Source: UBA1447 sp002329225 (GTDB lineage: Bacteria > Bacillota > Clostridia > Oscillospirales > Acutalibacteraceae). Taken from it: a stretch of 64,000 bases of DNA. Below are positions 50,182-59,788 of this stretch, in pieces. The notes beneath the pieces were generated by a model. The model saw nothing but the letters and a program-made list of their open reading frames with translations. It was not told the origin of the DNA and did no database searches. Within the stretch, counting starts at the first letter, position 1, and every line of letters begins with the position of its first letter. Made by a program: the position numbers and the translations under genes. Location: assembly GCA_050946835.1 (NCBI GenBank), contig JBMNVN010000003.1, positions 124,001 through 188,000 of the forward strand, read 5' to 3'.

Positions 50182-52380
50182 ATGGAAAAAAGAACATATT
50201 TTAACGGCAGATTTGAGCAACGCACAAGGAGCCTTGTTACAACGGCGCAGGGCCTGCCTTCAAACAAAATACCGGCCGTTGCTTATGACAAAAAGGGAAC
50301 CCTTTTTGCAGGAACCTCAAAGGGACTTGCCAAGATAGAAGACGGCAAGGCAAGCCTTATTAAATTGAAAACCGCCAAAGACGGCGGCGAGGTTTCCATG
50401 CTGTTTACCGACAGTAAGGGGCGGCTTTGGGCCGGGTCAGGCTGTGAGCTCTTTTGTATAAACGGTAAAAAGGCCGCAGTTTTCCCCGCCTTTAACAAAC
50501 CCGTTGCCGACATGAAGGAGAGTCCCGATGGCACACTCTGGCTTTTGACCGAAGATTATCTGTACAAAAAGACGGAGGACGGTTCCGGCTTTGAGCGCCA
50601 TATAGATGTCCCCGGCATCGCTTCTTCTCTGGCCGTCAGTGACGATAACGCTATATTTGCGGGAACAAAGAAGAGCGGCCTTTTGGGACTTATCGGCAAG
50701 CGCCCCCACTGGGCTGAGCTTTTTAAGGAGTTCACGGGGCTGATAAGCAATAATGTAAACTGTGTCGCCTTTGACAGCGTAGGCTATGTATGGGTGGGCA
50801 CGGATAAGGGGGTTTGCGTTTATGACGGCAAGGGACACTGGCTTTCCGCACGGGAAGTGCCCGAACTGCCCAGAGGCTGTATCAATGCCATGACCTTCAC
50901 CCCTGACGGAAATAAATGGTTTGCCACTTCAACAGGTCTTGTACTCTTAAAAGACGGCAAGCTCAAGTATCTCGGTTTTCAGCGCTGGGTTCCCTCCCCT
51001 GCAGTTTTGAGCGTGGCCGCTTCCCCCTCAGGCACCGTTTGTGCAGGCACCGACGAGGGCTTAAGCATAATTGAAACCGCCCTTATGACCCTTGAAGAAA
51101 AAGCCGCCCACTACCAGAAAACGGTGGAAAAATACCATGTGCGCCACGGCGGTTATGTGACAATACGGTTGTTGGATGTACCGGGGGATATTGAGAGCGG
51201 TCATGTAGAGGTTTCCGACAATGACGGTACATGGACCTCTATGTATATGGCAAGCCAATGCTACCGTTACGGCGTTACAAAAGAAAAAGACGCTTTGGAA
51301 AAGGCCCGCAGAGGTTTCGGCGCCCTTAAACAGTTGGCCTATATCACCGGCATACCCGGCTTTACCGCCCGGGCGGTACGTTACCCGGATGACCCGGGTG
51401 CGGGCTTCGGCAACGGGGACCCGGAGTGGCATCTTGACGCCGACGGGGAATGCGAGTGGAAAGGCGAAACTTCCAGCGATGAGATGGTCGGTAATTTTTA
51501 CGGATTTTCCGCCTATTACGACATAGTTGCAAACGACAAAGAAAAGGCCGAAATTGCCGATATAATCAGAGCGATTATGGAGCATATACTCGCCAACAAC
51601 TTTAAGTTGGTTGATACCGACGGCCTGCCCACCACTTGGGCAAACTGGGCGCCGGAGGACTTAAACCATAATGACCACTGGCATGCGGAACGGGGGCAGA
51701 ACGCTTTGGAGCTTTTATCCATGCTTAAAACCGCCTGCCACATGACGGGGGACGAAAAGTATAATAAAGTTTACCTGCGTATGATTAAAGACCACCACTA
51801 TCTGATGAACACCATGCACTATAAACTTGAAGATTACCATTCCTGCCATATTGACGACGAGTTGGGAATGCTCACCATTACCCCCCTGTTAAAATACGAA
51901 AAAGACCCCGTAATACGCTCCTACCTTCTGCTCGGCCTCACCCATCACTGGGAATATGAACGGGTGGAACGCAGTCCCCTTTGGAGCGTAATTTACGGGG
52001 CTTTGACTGGCAGGCACTGTGACATTGAACTTGCCGCCAAGTCATTGGAAGAACTGCCCTTGGACTTAATACATTGGCCGACTTACAACAGCCACAGAGA
52101 TGACTTGGAGTGGATTACGGCTTCCGAAGAGTTTTGGATGCCGCCCCAACTTAAAGAGCCTCTGCCTTATGACGAAAAACCCATGAACAAGTATGACGCC
52201 AGCCCCTTCAACGCCGACAGCGGCATCAAACTTGTAACAAAGACCGATGCCGACGGGAACGAAACAACGGCTATTGAAATCAGCAGTTCCCCTCATTTGA
52301 ACGGAAGACGGGCGGAAGACGGGACGGTATTTTTACATCCCTATTGGATGGGCAGATACTACGGCTTGCTGGGGGATTAA
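50182..52380 (+). CDS. Beta-propeller plus helical-barrel protein, unknown function
   Basis: The 732-residue protein has no signal peptide. Residues ~20-300 form a propeller of the two-component-regulator type: repeated segments such as AVAYDKKGTLFAGTSKGLAKIEDG, MLFTDSKGRLWAGS and CVAFDSVGYVWVGTDKGVCVYDG. Residues ~330-700 look like an alpha/alpha barrel, with SDNDGTWTSMYMASQCYRYGVT, NFYGFSAYYDI, WANWAPEDLNHNDHWHAERGQNALELLSM and DDELGMLTITPLLKY, resembling glycoside-hydrolase-type toroids. I chose ATG 50182, 5 nt after GGAGGGGG, over the ATG 7 codons upstream. It is followed by an LRR lipoprotein and a GPH-type transporter in the same direction. The substrate is unknown; a glycan role is inference. 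Confidence 0.75.
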   Translation: MEKRTYFNGRFEQRTRSLVTTAQGLPSNKIPAVAYDKKGTLFAGTSKGLAKIEDGKASLIKLKTAKDGGEVSMLFTDSKGRLWAGSGCELFCINGKKAAVFPAFNKPVADMKESPDGTLWLLTEDYLYKKTEDGSGFERHIDVPGIASSLAVSDDNAIFAGTKKSGLLGLIGKRPHWAELFKEFTGLISNNVNCVAFDSVGYVWVGTDKGVCVYDGKGHWLSAREVPELPRGCINAMTFTPDGNKWFATSTGLVLLKDGKLKYLGFQRWVPSPAVLSVAASPSGTVCAGTDEGLSIIETALMTLEEKAAHYQKTVEKYHVRHGGYVTIRLLDVPGDIESGHVEVSDNDGTWTSMYMASQCYRYGVTKEKDALEKARRGFGALKQLAYITGIPGFTARAVRYPDDPGAGFGNGDPEWHLDADGECEWKGETSSDEMVGNFYGFSAYYDIVANDKEKAEIADIIRAIMEHILANNFKLVDTDGLPTTWANWAPEDLNHNDHWHAERGQNALELLSMLKTACHMTGDEKYNKVYLRMIKDHHYLMNTMHYKLEDYHSCHIDDELGMLTITPLLKYEKDPVIRSYLLLGLTHHWEYERVERSPLWSVIYGALTGRHCDIELAAKSLEELPLDLIHWPTYNSHRDDLEWITASEEFWMPPQLKEPLPYDEKPMNKYDASPFNADSGIKLVTKTDADGNETTAIEISSSPHLNGRRAEDGTVFLHPYWMGRYYGLLGD

Positions 52381-52464
52381 TTAACCGAACCCGAACAACG
52401 CCATTAAACTGAAATTCTAAACAAACCGGCTTTATAGGTTGAAAGATTTTTAGGAGTGGATTGG

Positions 52465-53310
52465 TTGAAAAAGTTTACCCGATTTTGCAACGGCAGGCGC
52501 CTGTTGGCGGCATTGTTAGTTATCGCTTCACTTTGCGCCCTTGCCGGCTGCGACCTTGACGCAATAGCCCCCGAAAGGGGCGGGCGTGAGCCTAAGGTAA
52601 AGTTTGAGTCCTGCGGGGAGGAACTGACCTTAAGCCTGTTCAAGGGCACTTCCGCACATAAGCAGTACAAAATACCCGATGAAGTTGACGGCAAGCCCGT
52701 TACGGCACTGAAAAGTTTTGCTTTTTCAAACTCCGAATATCTTCAGGAGATTTCTATCGGTGCGGGCATAGTCGAAATTGACAGTTGGTCGCTGACAAAC
52801 TGCAAGGAACTTAAAGCGATCAAAGTCAGTATGGACAACCCGGCTTATAAAGACATTGACGGCGTGCTTTACACAAAGGACGGTAAAACCCTTGTGGCTT
52901 TTCCCAATAAAAACACCGAACACCTGAGTTTGCCCATAGGCGTGGAAGAAATTGCCGACAACGCCTTTTACAAATGCACCAACATTAAGACGGTTGACTT
53001 CCCCGAGGGACTTAAAACCATAGGGGCAAGGGCTTTCCTCAAATGTAAGGGGCTTGAAAAGGCGGACTTGCCCGATTCCCTTGAAGTAATCGGCGACGAC
53101 GCTTTCTCTTTCTGCCACTCCCTTACCTATGTTTACATCCCCGCCTCGATAAAGACTGTCGGCAACTTTGCATTTTTTGATGCGGAAAAATTGGGTGCAA
53201 TAAAAATCGCCCGAGCGGAAGATGACAGCGAACTCATTCTCGGCAAGGACTGGAAAAGAAGAAAAGACGCAAATATAAATGCAGATGTGCCGGTTGAATG
53301 GGGGGGCTGA
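52465..53310 (+). CDS. Leucine-rich-repeat (BspA-type) lipoprotein
   Basis: The 281-residue protein starts with a lipoprotein signal peptide (KKFTRF, hydrophobic core, LAGC with Cys29) and carries LRR_5/BspA-like repeats at ~60-250 (for example ALKSFAFSNSEYLQEISIGAGIVEIDSWSL, IADNAFYKCTNIKTVDFPEGLKTIGARAFLKCKGL). Such domains bind host or partner proteins or polysaccharides outside the cell. The start is TTG 52465, 8 nt after AGGAG; the in-frame GTG 52456 overlaps that site. It lies 85 bp after the propeller gene and 3 bp before the transporter gene. Confidence 0.82.
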   Translation: MKKFTRFCNGRRLLAALLVIASLCALAGCDLDAIAPERGGREPKVKFESCGEELTLSLFKGTSAHKQYKIPDEVDGKPVTALKSFAFSNSEYLQEISIGAGIVEIDSWSLTNCKELKAIKVSMDNPAYKDIDGVLYTKDGKTLVAFPNKNTEHLSLPIGVEEIADNAFYKCTNIKTVDFPEGLKTIGARAFLKCKGLEKADLPDSLEVIGDDAFSFCHSLTYVYIPASIKTVGNFAFFDAEKLGAIKIARAEDDSELILGKDWKRRKDANINADVPVEWGG

Positions 53311-53313
53311 GAG

Positions 53314-55011
53314 ATGAGTAAAATCAAAGCTTCTTTCGGCAGGCTTGTTACAATGCTTACCGATGTGAAAAAATACTGGCACAACCCGAGAGAGGGCGAC
53401 TACGTACCCTACAAAGAGTACACCAGCTACTGCCTGGGGCTTTCGGGCAGTATGCTGGCAGGCAACGTAATGTCCTACTTCAACTTTGCGGCAAGCTGCC
53501 TGCTGGTAGGTGCGATTTATGAAATCAGCTTTCGGGATATCTATATTTTAGGGCTTATAGGCATGCCAATAGGTCTTGCCCTTTCCCCCGTTCACATGAT
53601 GCTCACCGACAACCTGGGCATTCTCCGCAAAGAGACCATGAAAAAGATGAACGTCCTTTTTATCACCATGGGCATAATCGGTCTGGCCCTCTATTTTGTG
53701 CCCCAGGCGCCATTTGAAAGTTTTTTGCCCGCCCTGCCCCAGGTTCTGGGAACAATACTGCTGATTAACTGTCTGGCCTTTTATTACAAAGTTATCGTCT
53801 ATCAAAAACTTTCGCCCAAATACGGCAAATACCGCCCATGGATTATTACCGGCGGCATACCCACTTTTATCATCATCGTTTTGCTCGCTTACCTGCCTTT
53901 TAACTCCATGCCTTACTACACCAGGTTCTGGGTTCTGCATCTGCTTTTTTCCGTTTACAACAATGTAAGCAGTTTTGCCGTTCAGGCAAACAACATTATC
54001 AATGTAATCTCCCCCAACAGCGAAGAGCGCACACGCCTGATGTCCATAGGTACGATTATAGGCTCGGCTCTCCCCTCCGTTTTGAATGTGGCTCTCCCCG
54101 TTCTTGCCACCATGACCGGAGGATATGAAAACCTGCGCACTTACCGGATAGTTATGCCGGCGCTTTTGCTGCTGTTTATCCCCATGGTTTACCTGCTCGC
54201 CTACAAGGTGGAGGACAAGGTAATAGTGGCCAAAGACCACAAGCCGCAAATCAGCTTTAAGCAGGGCGCCAAAGCCGTTTTGAGCAATAAGTACAACTGG
54301 ATTAACACCATCTCCGCCCTTTTCGGCAGCATAAACGCCGGCAGCGTAAACTTTGTGACCCTTATGTTTGTCTACGCTCTGCGCAAAGAGTGGCTTATGG
54401 GAATATATCTGACAATCATCGGCGTGGCATACAATCCGGGGCTGATACTCGCTCCCTCAATCATCAAAAAGTTTGATAAGCGCAATGTGAGGCTCATTGC
54501 CTCCGCCGCAGGGTTAATAAACCTTTTCGGCCAGTACTTTGCGCTCAAAACGGGCAACATTATTATTTTCACGCTCTCGGCCTTTATCTTCATTCTGATA
54601 AATACTCCCTCCGATGTAGCCGCCAAAGCCATGGTTGCCGACCAATGGGATTATCAGCAGTACAAATACGGGGAGCGGCTTGACGGCTTTTTGGGGGTCT
54701 TCGGTTTTATCACCACCCCCCTGACTACCCTCACGGGTATGATTGTCCCGACAATCTTCGCTTCCATCGGCTTTACCTCCGACTGGGACATTCTTTATGA
54801 CCCCGTAATGCGCAACAAAATTTTGTATGTTGCCCTGATTATCAATGCCGCGGCCCTTGTCTTGAGTATTACCCCCTACTTTTTCTACGACCTTACGCTG
54901 GACAAACACAAAGCGATTATCGAAGAACTGAAAAAAAGAGCCGCCGGGGAGGAAGGCGTTTTAAGTGAAAACGCCGATACTCAAACGGAGGTTCCTGCGG
55001 AAGAAAGCTGA
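53314..55011 (+). CDS. MFS (GPH-like) sugar transporter
   Basis: The 565-residue protein has about 12 membrane helices after a ~35-residue cytosolic N-terminus, with an extended C-terminal acidic tail. The pattern resembles glycoside-pentoside-hexuronide cation symporters: YLPFNSMPYYTRFWVLHLLFSVYNNVSSFAVQ, PNSEERTRLMSIGTIIGSALPSV and AKAMVADQWDYQQYKYGERLDGFLGVFGF. It is probably coexpressed with the preceding lipoprotein (3-bp gap) and the propeller protein. A saccharide substrate is inferred from the subfamily. A terminator at 55051 follows. Confidence 0.85.
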   Translation: MSKIKASFGRLVTMLTDVKKYWHNPREGDYVPYKEYTSYCLGLSGSMLAGNVMSYFNFAASCLLVGAIYEISFRDIYILGLIGMPIGLALSPVHMMLTDNLGILRKETMKKMNVLFITMGIIGLALYFVPQAPFESFLPALPQVLGTILLINCLAFYYKVIVYQKLSPKYGKYRPWIITGGIPTFIIIVLLAYLPFNSMPYYTRFWVLHLLFSVYNNVSSFAVQANNIINVISPNSEERTRLMSIGTIIGSALPSVLNVALPVLATMTGGYENLRTYRIVMPALLLLFIPMVYLLAYKVEDKVIVAKDHKPQISFKQGAKAVLSNKYNWINTISALFGSINAGSVNFVTLMFVYALRKEWLMGIYLTIIGVAYNPGLILAPSIIKKFDKRNVRLIASAAGLINLFGQYFALKTGNIIIFTLSAFIFILINTPSDVAAKAMVADQWDYQQYKYGERLDGFLGVFGFITTPLTTLTGMIVPTIFASIGFTSDWDILYDPVMRNKILYVALIINAAALVLSITPYFFYDLTLDKHKAIIEELKKRAAGEEGVLSENADTQTEVPAEES

Positions 55012-55050
55012 CACAGCTTACCCTGATTAAATTTGCATTTTGATATGAAG

Positions 55051-55086
55051 AAACCGCCTGTCCGAAAGGAGGGGCGGTTTTAAAAA
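55051..55086. terminator. Bidirectional terminator after transporter gene
   Basis: AAACCGCC (55051-55058) pairs with GGCGGTTT (55073-55080), with inner TCC/GGA pairing; the sequence continues TAAAAAT. The minus strand is followed by TTCATATC, so it may also serve the leftward kinase genes. Confidence 0.7.
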
Positions 55087-55099
55087 TATCAATTCAAAT

Positions 55100-55999
55100 T
55101 TACACGGGTCTTATAAAACTTATGGCGTGGTAATGCGCTTTCAGTTCAATCTTGTTGTGGAGACCGGCAAACTCCCCGTCCACCGTCCAGGGCACATACT
55201 CTTTGCAGGTTAAAAGCGCCGACTCGGCTTTTTCAAAAATAACGGAGGGATTATTCGGATTTTGAGTCAGTAACCATCGGATAATATTTGCCACACCTGA
55301 TAAATTACGGGGTTTGCGGAAAAAAATCAGTTCAAAAATTCCGTCGTCAAGACTGATTGTTTTATCCTTTAGCTTGACCATACCGGCAACCGATTTTGAA
55401 TTTGCAGTCCCCCCGAGAAGAAATTCATCCTCGAACACCTTATCCTCAAACTCCACCTTAACATGATAAGGTTTCATTCTGAAAAAATACGGTGCAGCCT
55501 TAAGAAGATAGGCGGAGTGGCCTAACATATTCTTCATTTTCTGGGATGTCAGATAAGAGATGTCGGACATAGTACCGAAGGAGGCGACATAAGAAAAATA
55601 GATATCCCCGTTAAAAGAACCGATGTCATGGGGAACGGGTTTTCCTTTTATAACATCCTCGACGGCTTTAATCGGATCGGAAGACAGACCCAACCCCTTT
55701 GCAAAGTCATTGGCGGTCCCCATGGGGATGTAGCCTATAGGCACGGAAAGCGATGAACTCATCAAGCCCGTTATGACTTCGTTTAAAGTTCCGTCACCCC
55801 CGCAGCATACAACGGCATCAAATTCCCCCGCCCTTTCCGCAGTAAAACGTTGTGCGTCACCGGGGCCGGTGGTGCTCATTGAGGTCACCTTAATGCCGTG
55901 GCGGCCGAAAACATCCAGAATATCCGTTAAGGTTGACATGGGCTTTTTTTTGCCCGCCTTGGGATTGATAATAAGCAGTACCTTATCTTCGTTATTCAA
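55100..55999 (-). CDS. Diacylglycerol kinase family (YegS/BmrU-like) protein 1
   Basis: The 299-residue protein has the lipid-kinase catalytic pattern: LLIINPKAGKKKPMSTL, the nucleotide-binding motif CCGGDGTLNEVI near residue 67, PIGYIPMGTANDFAKGLG, and the C-terminal DDGIFELIFFRK. Such cytosolic-face enzymes phosphorylate diacylglycerol or related lipids. The start is TTG behind AGAGGCGGGAG. It follows a close paralogue at a 27-bp gap; the two are about the same length and have the same motif order, so they are a tandem duplication. Confidence 0.92.
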   Translation of the reverse strand: MNNEDKVLLIINPKAGKKKPMSTLTDILDVFGRHGIKVTSMSTTGPGDAQRFTAERAGEFDAVVCCGGDGTLNEVITGLMSSSLSVPIGYIPMGTANDFAKGLGLSSDPIKAVEDVIKGKPVPHDIGSFNGDIYFSYVASFGTMSDISYLTSQKMKNMLGHSAYLLKAAPYFFRMKPYHVKVEFEDKVFEDEFLLGGTANSKSVAGMVKLKDKTISLDDGIFELIFFRKPRNLSGVANIIRWLLTQNPNNPSVIFEKAESALLTCKEYVPWTVDGEFAGLHNKIELKAHYHAISFIRPV

Positions 56000-56026
56000 C
56001 TCCCGCCTCTTTCTTTGTCATCAGGC

Positions 56027-56938
56027 TTATTGGGGAACTATAAACCGGACAGCATGATGACAAGCTTCAATTTCTACACGCTTGTGATAACCGCCGAACT
56101 CCCCGTCAAGAGTCCAGGAAACATATTCCGGAGCGGTTAAAACCACGGACTTGGCTCTCCCGTAAATCACGATCGGGTTATTTTCATTCTGAGTAAGCAA
56201 CCAGCGGGCTATGTTAGCCGCATCCTTAACACCCTTGGGCTTGCGGAAAAACAGGATTTCAAAAACACCGTCATCAAGTTTTACCCGCCTGTCCTTCAAA
56301 TGAATGAGTCCGCCTATAGCGTGGGTATTGGTGATGTTCCCCAAAATAAAATCACCCTCGGCAACCTTGCCTTCAAACTCCAGGGTCATATGATAGGGCC
56401 GCATGTTAAAAAAGGATTTTGAGCCTTCCAGAATATAGGCCGCATGACCCAGTCTGTTTTTCATTTTCTGGCTGGTTATGTGCGCAACTTCCGCCATTGA
56501 GCCGAAGGTGGCTATATAGGTAAAGTGAGTATCGCCGTTAAATCTGCCTATATCGTGGGGAACCAAACGCCCGTTCAGAACATCCCTTGCCGCCTGCTCC
56601 AAGTTGAGGGAAAGGCCCATAGTGGAGGCAAAATCATTCGTTGTCCCCGTGGGAATATAGCCGATAGGCAAGGGCTTTTTCAGGCTCATAACTCCGTTGA
56701 GTATTTCATTAAGAGTACCGTCACCGCCGCAGCAGACAACCAAATCATATTTTGCCGCATACTCTTTTACATAAGTTGTGGCGTCCCCTCTGCCTCTTGT
56801 ACTTAACGCATCCGTTTTACACCCGGCGGCGGTAAAAATACCGAGTACTTCCGACAAGACGGACATGGGCTTGGTTTTACCCGCCTTGGGGTTGATGATA
56901 AGCAGAACTTTTTTACCGCGGAATTGAGAGTTTGTCAT
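56027..56938 (-). CDS. Diacylglycerol kinase family protein 2
   Basis: The 303-residue paralogue of the gene downstream has LLIINPKAGKTKPMSVL, CCGGDGTLNEIL, PIGYIPTGTTNDFASTMG and DDGVFEILFFRK. The GDG loop and the substrate-side residues are kept, so both copies look active. GAGGGG lies 8 nt before ATG 56938. A promoter (56990-57018) and a hairpin with a T tract lie in its leader. Confidence 0.92.
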   Translation of the reverse strand: MTNSQFRGKKVLLIINPKAGKTKPMSVLSEVLGIFTAAGCKTDALSTRGRGDATTYVKEYAAKYDLVVCCGGDGTLNEILNGVMSLKKPLPIGYIPTGTTNDFASTMGLSLNLEQAARDVLNGRLVPHDIGRFNGDTHFTYIATFGSMAEVAHITSQKMKNRLGHAAYILEGSKSFFNMRPYHMTLEFEGKVAEGDFILGNITNTHAIGGLIHLKDRRVKLDDGVFEILFFRKPKGVKDAANIARWLLTQNENNPIVIYGRAKSVVLTAPEYVSWTLDGEFGGYHKRVEIEACHHAVRFIVPQ

Positions 56939-56952
56939 TTTTTATTCCCCTC

Positions 56953-56977
56953 AAAAATCCCCCAAACTTGTCGGGGG
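56953..56977 (-). terminator. Leader hairpin ahead of the kinase pair
   Basis: Minus strand: CCCCC (56973-56977) pairs with GGGGG (56959-56963), extended by GAC/GTT, and is followed by ATTTTTGAG. It has the form of an intrinsic terminator lying between the promoter and the first kinase gene, so it could be an attenuator. Confidence 0.5.
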
Positions 56978-56989
56978 TTGTTGCAATTA

Positions 56990-57018
56990 ATGATAAGCAA
57001 AGCGGAACTGTTTGTCAA
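56990..57018 (-). promoter_or_regulatory. Promoter of tandem kinase genes
   Basis: Minus strand: perfect TTGACA (57013-57018), 17-bp spacer, TATCAT (56990-56995). Confidence 0.65.
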
Positions 57019-57116
57019 TAAACCGACTCTCATTTTACAAATCGTTAAAACTTACCGCCAATGCGCTCGCTTGCTCAAAATTGTGCAACAGTATTCCGGC
57101 AACCGATTTTACCGAG

Positions 57117-58187
57117 TTAACCAAACAACTGCCATGAATCAGTTTTACTCTCAAGACGGCTTAAATTTGTTTCTATCGTTCCGTCAGCTTTCACGGCGAC
57201 CACATATCGGGCTCCCGCAGAAACGGCAACAATGTCTTTCCACTCCATCAGCTTTTGATATCGGAAATCAACGTCAAACGCTTCCGCCTCAGACTTCACA
57301 ACTCCCGTATAAGCAATCGTTCCGTCCGTTTTTAAAGCTATTGTCTCGGAGGCGCCCGCTGAAACGGAAACAATATTATTCCAAAAAGTCACCGCAGACT
57401 CTTTCGTGTAATTTGACCCTGCAGCGGTAACCCGTCCGCCGGATTTCAAGCCGACACTGTGCGTCCAGCCTGCTGAAACGGCAACGATGTTTCTCCACAG
57501 TTTTACATCGCATTGTCCCTCTCCGTTTTGACCGGTTGCCACCACTCTTCCGTTCGCTTTTAAACCAAGGGTATGATTGGGACCGCAAGATACGGACACA
57601 ATATCTTGCCAACCGGAAACATCACACTGACCATAATCGTTTTTACCAACGGCAACAACTGTACCGTCAGATTTAAGACCGACGGTAAACTGATATCCGG
57701 CTGACACTTCAACAATGTCACGCCAACCGCCCACATCACTCTGACCGCAATCCTGCAATTCCTCCAAATTAAAATCGACCGCCAAAACGGTTCCGTCCGA
57801 TTTTAGCCCGACAATGTGTCCTTCCCCTGCGGCTACCGCTTTAATATCCCGCCATTTTTTGATTTCAGCCTGTTCTTCAGCATAATCCTCATCGCCTGCA
57901 AACAGGACGGTACCGTCCGAATTAAGGCCGACAGTAAAGAATTGACTCGAATCAACCACCTGCATGGAACGGGAAAGCTGACGAATATACTGCATGCTGT
58001 CTTTATAGCGATAAGATTTCATAAACAGACTCAGCGCCTGTTCCTTTGAACCTGCGTTTAGGGCTTTAACGGCGCAGTTGTAACGGTAAGCCGGTAGAAT
58101 AAACATTTTTGTTGCTATCAGCAAGAGTAAAATCAAAAGACTGAACAAGACAATAAGACTCTTTTTTCTGTTGCACGATTTTAACAT
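57117..58187 (-). CDS. RCC1-like repeat protein with N-terminal membrane anchor
   Basis: The 356-residue protein has an N-terminal membrane segment (about 11-32, after KSCNRKK) and then a linker, followed by at least five RCC1/BNR-like units of about 41 residues, each with the core FTVGLKSDGTVVAVGKN, xxxQCDVxxWxxIVxVSAG (for example at ~140, 185 and 225). It thus forms a propeller on the outer face of the membrane. RCC1-like repeats are common in secreted bacterial proteins, but the ligand is unknown. It lies 50 bp after a second membrane-anchored beta-rich protein in the same direction. Confidence 0.85.
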   Translation of the reverse strand: MLKSCNRKKSLIVLFSLLILLLLIATKMFILPAYRYNCAVKALNAGSKEQALSLFMKSYRYKDSMQYIRQLSRSMQVVDSSQFFTVGLNSDGTVLFAGDEDYAEEQAEIKKWRDIKAVAAGEGHIVGLKSDGTVLAVDFNLEELQDCGQSDVGGWRDIVEVSAGYQFTVGLKSDGTVVAVGKNDYGQCDVSGWQDIVSVSCGPNHTLGLKANGRVVATGQNGEGQCDVKLWRNIVAVSAGWTHSVGLKSGGRVTAAGSNYTKESAVTFWNNIVSVSAGASETIALKTDGTIAYTGVVKSEAEAFDVDFRYQKLMEWKDIVAVSAGARYVVAVKADGTIETNLSRLESKTDSWQLFG

Positions 58188-58237
58188 AGCACAAAACCCC
58201 TCTCTCTTTTTAATTTAAAAGGCAAAAAAATACAGAC

Positions 58238-59569
58238 CTATGAGGCAATTTTGCCGTTTTTAATTATCGGAATCATATCATTATCATCGTCTACGGTCAT
58301 AATGTAATAATCATTGTTCTTTAACGGCGTGCGGGCAATACCGTCATATGCGGATATGAAAATCCGTTTTCCAACGGTTATAATGTTGTAAGTATTTATG
58401 TTTTGTATTTTTTGGTCAACCTCCGCTACGGTGATGTATTCTTGAGGATTGTCAAAAGAAAAGCGGATTAACTTTTTATTAAGCAAAACAAGATATGAAT
58501 CGGTTTTGGAATCATAATAAATATCCGCCGGATTCAGTCGGGCAGTTTTTTCATCCGTCATTTTATTGCAGACTGTTTTCTCACCCTTCAAATTAACGGC
58601 GTTGCAACATATTCCGACTTCCTGATCCTCAATCGGGACAGCGGAGTTTAAATCCGACTCCATATTCTCTATGCAATTAAAAACCGTTTCATGCCAATAA
58701 ATATGGGCTATCCCGGAAGAGGCATAAACCGTTTTTTCGTCTTTACCGTCCATAGACAGGCGGTGAACGCCGGAGCCGTTCCGATAATATATACCGTCAT
58801 CCATGATGTTCAGTTGGTTCATGGAAATATCTTTGTAATGCTCAAAGCCCGTATAGTCGGGGTCGTAATCGGGGCTGTCCTTCGGCGGGTTAGGCGGTAC
58901 GGGAATACCCGACACATGATAATCGCTTTTGATTTTTGTAAGGCTCTTTGGTTCCATATCAAAACGATAAAGCGTTACCCGGTTTTCCTGTCCGTTTATT
59001 GTGTTTTCATCAACCTTAAGGTCAATGCTCATGTCATGCACAAAAAAGAGAGAGCCCTGATGTTCCGTAATGTCGTGGCAATATTCATTTATCGGAGTAT
59101 CCAAAAGTGTTTTTCCGTCAAGTTCTTTTATGCGTTCGGGGGGTTCTTTACCGTACTCTAAAATCGGGTATTTCGCCCCCGTTTTTCGGTCTTGAGAATA
59201 AAGGCCGGATTTATTGCAATAAAAATAGTACTCATCATTAACATAGAACTCATAAACCGCTTCATCTGTCACGGCTTTAATTTTTTGTGCGACAGGGTCG
59301 TATGAAAATAATTTATTATCTTTTCCGACATCGGTAAAATAAAGCAACGTTCCGTCAGTAAACAGTTTTACATCGGAATAAGAGTTCTCTTTCAGGCTGC
59401 GGTTCTGATATACAGCAAAAAATGTTCCCAAGCCTATAAAAAGCAGAAGAAAACATGACGCAAGCGGGATTGCCCATTTTTTAAAAGGCGCATTATTGCC
59501 GATTTGCCGTGACCTAACTTTGGAATCGGTGTCGGAATATACTTCATCAAAATAGTTGTCCTGTTGCAT
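58238..59569 (-). CDS. Membrane-anchored beta-rich (DUF5050-like) protein
   Basis: The 443-residue protein has a short cytosolic N-terminus with basic residues (~1-35), one membrane segment (~36-58, LASCFLLLFIGLGTFFAV) and an external region of beta-rich repeats, such as LFTDGTLLYFTDVGKDNKLFSYD and GIYYRNGSGVHRLSMDGKD, which resemble propeller blades. I chose ATG 59569, with GGGAGGCG 8 nt upstream; the frame extends six codons further. No catalytic motif is visible. It is upstream of the RCC1-like gene, so both surface proteins may be made together. Confidence 0.75.
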   Translation of the reverse strand: MQQDNYFDEVYSDTDSKVRSRQIGNNAPFKKWAIPLASCFLLLFIGLGTFFAVYQNRSLKENSYSDVKLFTDGTLLYFTDVGKDNKLFSYDPVAQKIKAVTDEAVYEFYVNDEYYFYCNKSGLYSQDRKTGAKYPILEYGKEPPERIKELDGKTLLDTPINEYCHDITEHQGSLFFVHDMSIDLKVDENTINGQENRVTLYRFDMEPKSLTKIKSDYHVSGIPVPPNPPKDSPDYDPDYTGFEHYKDISMNQLNIMDDGIYYRNGSGVHRLSMDGKDEKTVYASSGIAHIYWHETVFNCIENMESDLNSAVPIEDQEVGICCNAVNLKGEKTVCNKMTDEKTARLNPADIYYDSKTDSYLVLLNKKLIRFSFDNPQEYITVAEVDQKIQNINTYNIITVGKRIFISAYDGIARTPLKNNDYYIMTVDDDNDMIPIIKNGKIAS

Positions 59570-59788
59570 ACTTATTTCGCCTCCCATCCGTTAAGCTGTA
59601 ATAATCCGGCAAAAAGTTTCAATATAATTAAATAAATCTAAATTTCAAACTCACATTAACCATAACTGAGAATTTTGTCAATGCAAAATATGCACAAAAA
59701 AACGCCGTCCCATATGTGAACATTGCCCACATGTCAATTATTGCCGAAGCGTTTTTATAAATATTGCAAATGTTGCCGTGAAGTGTGA

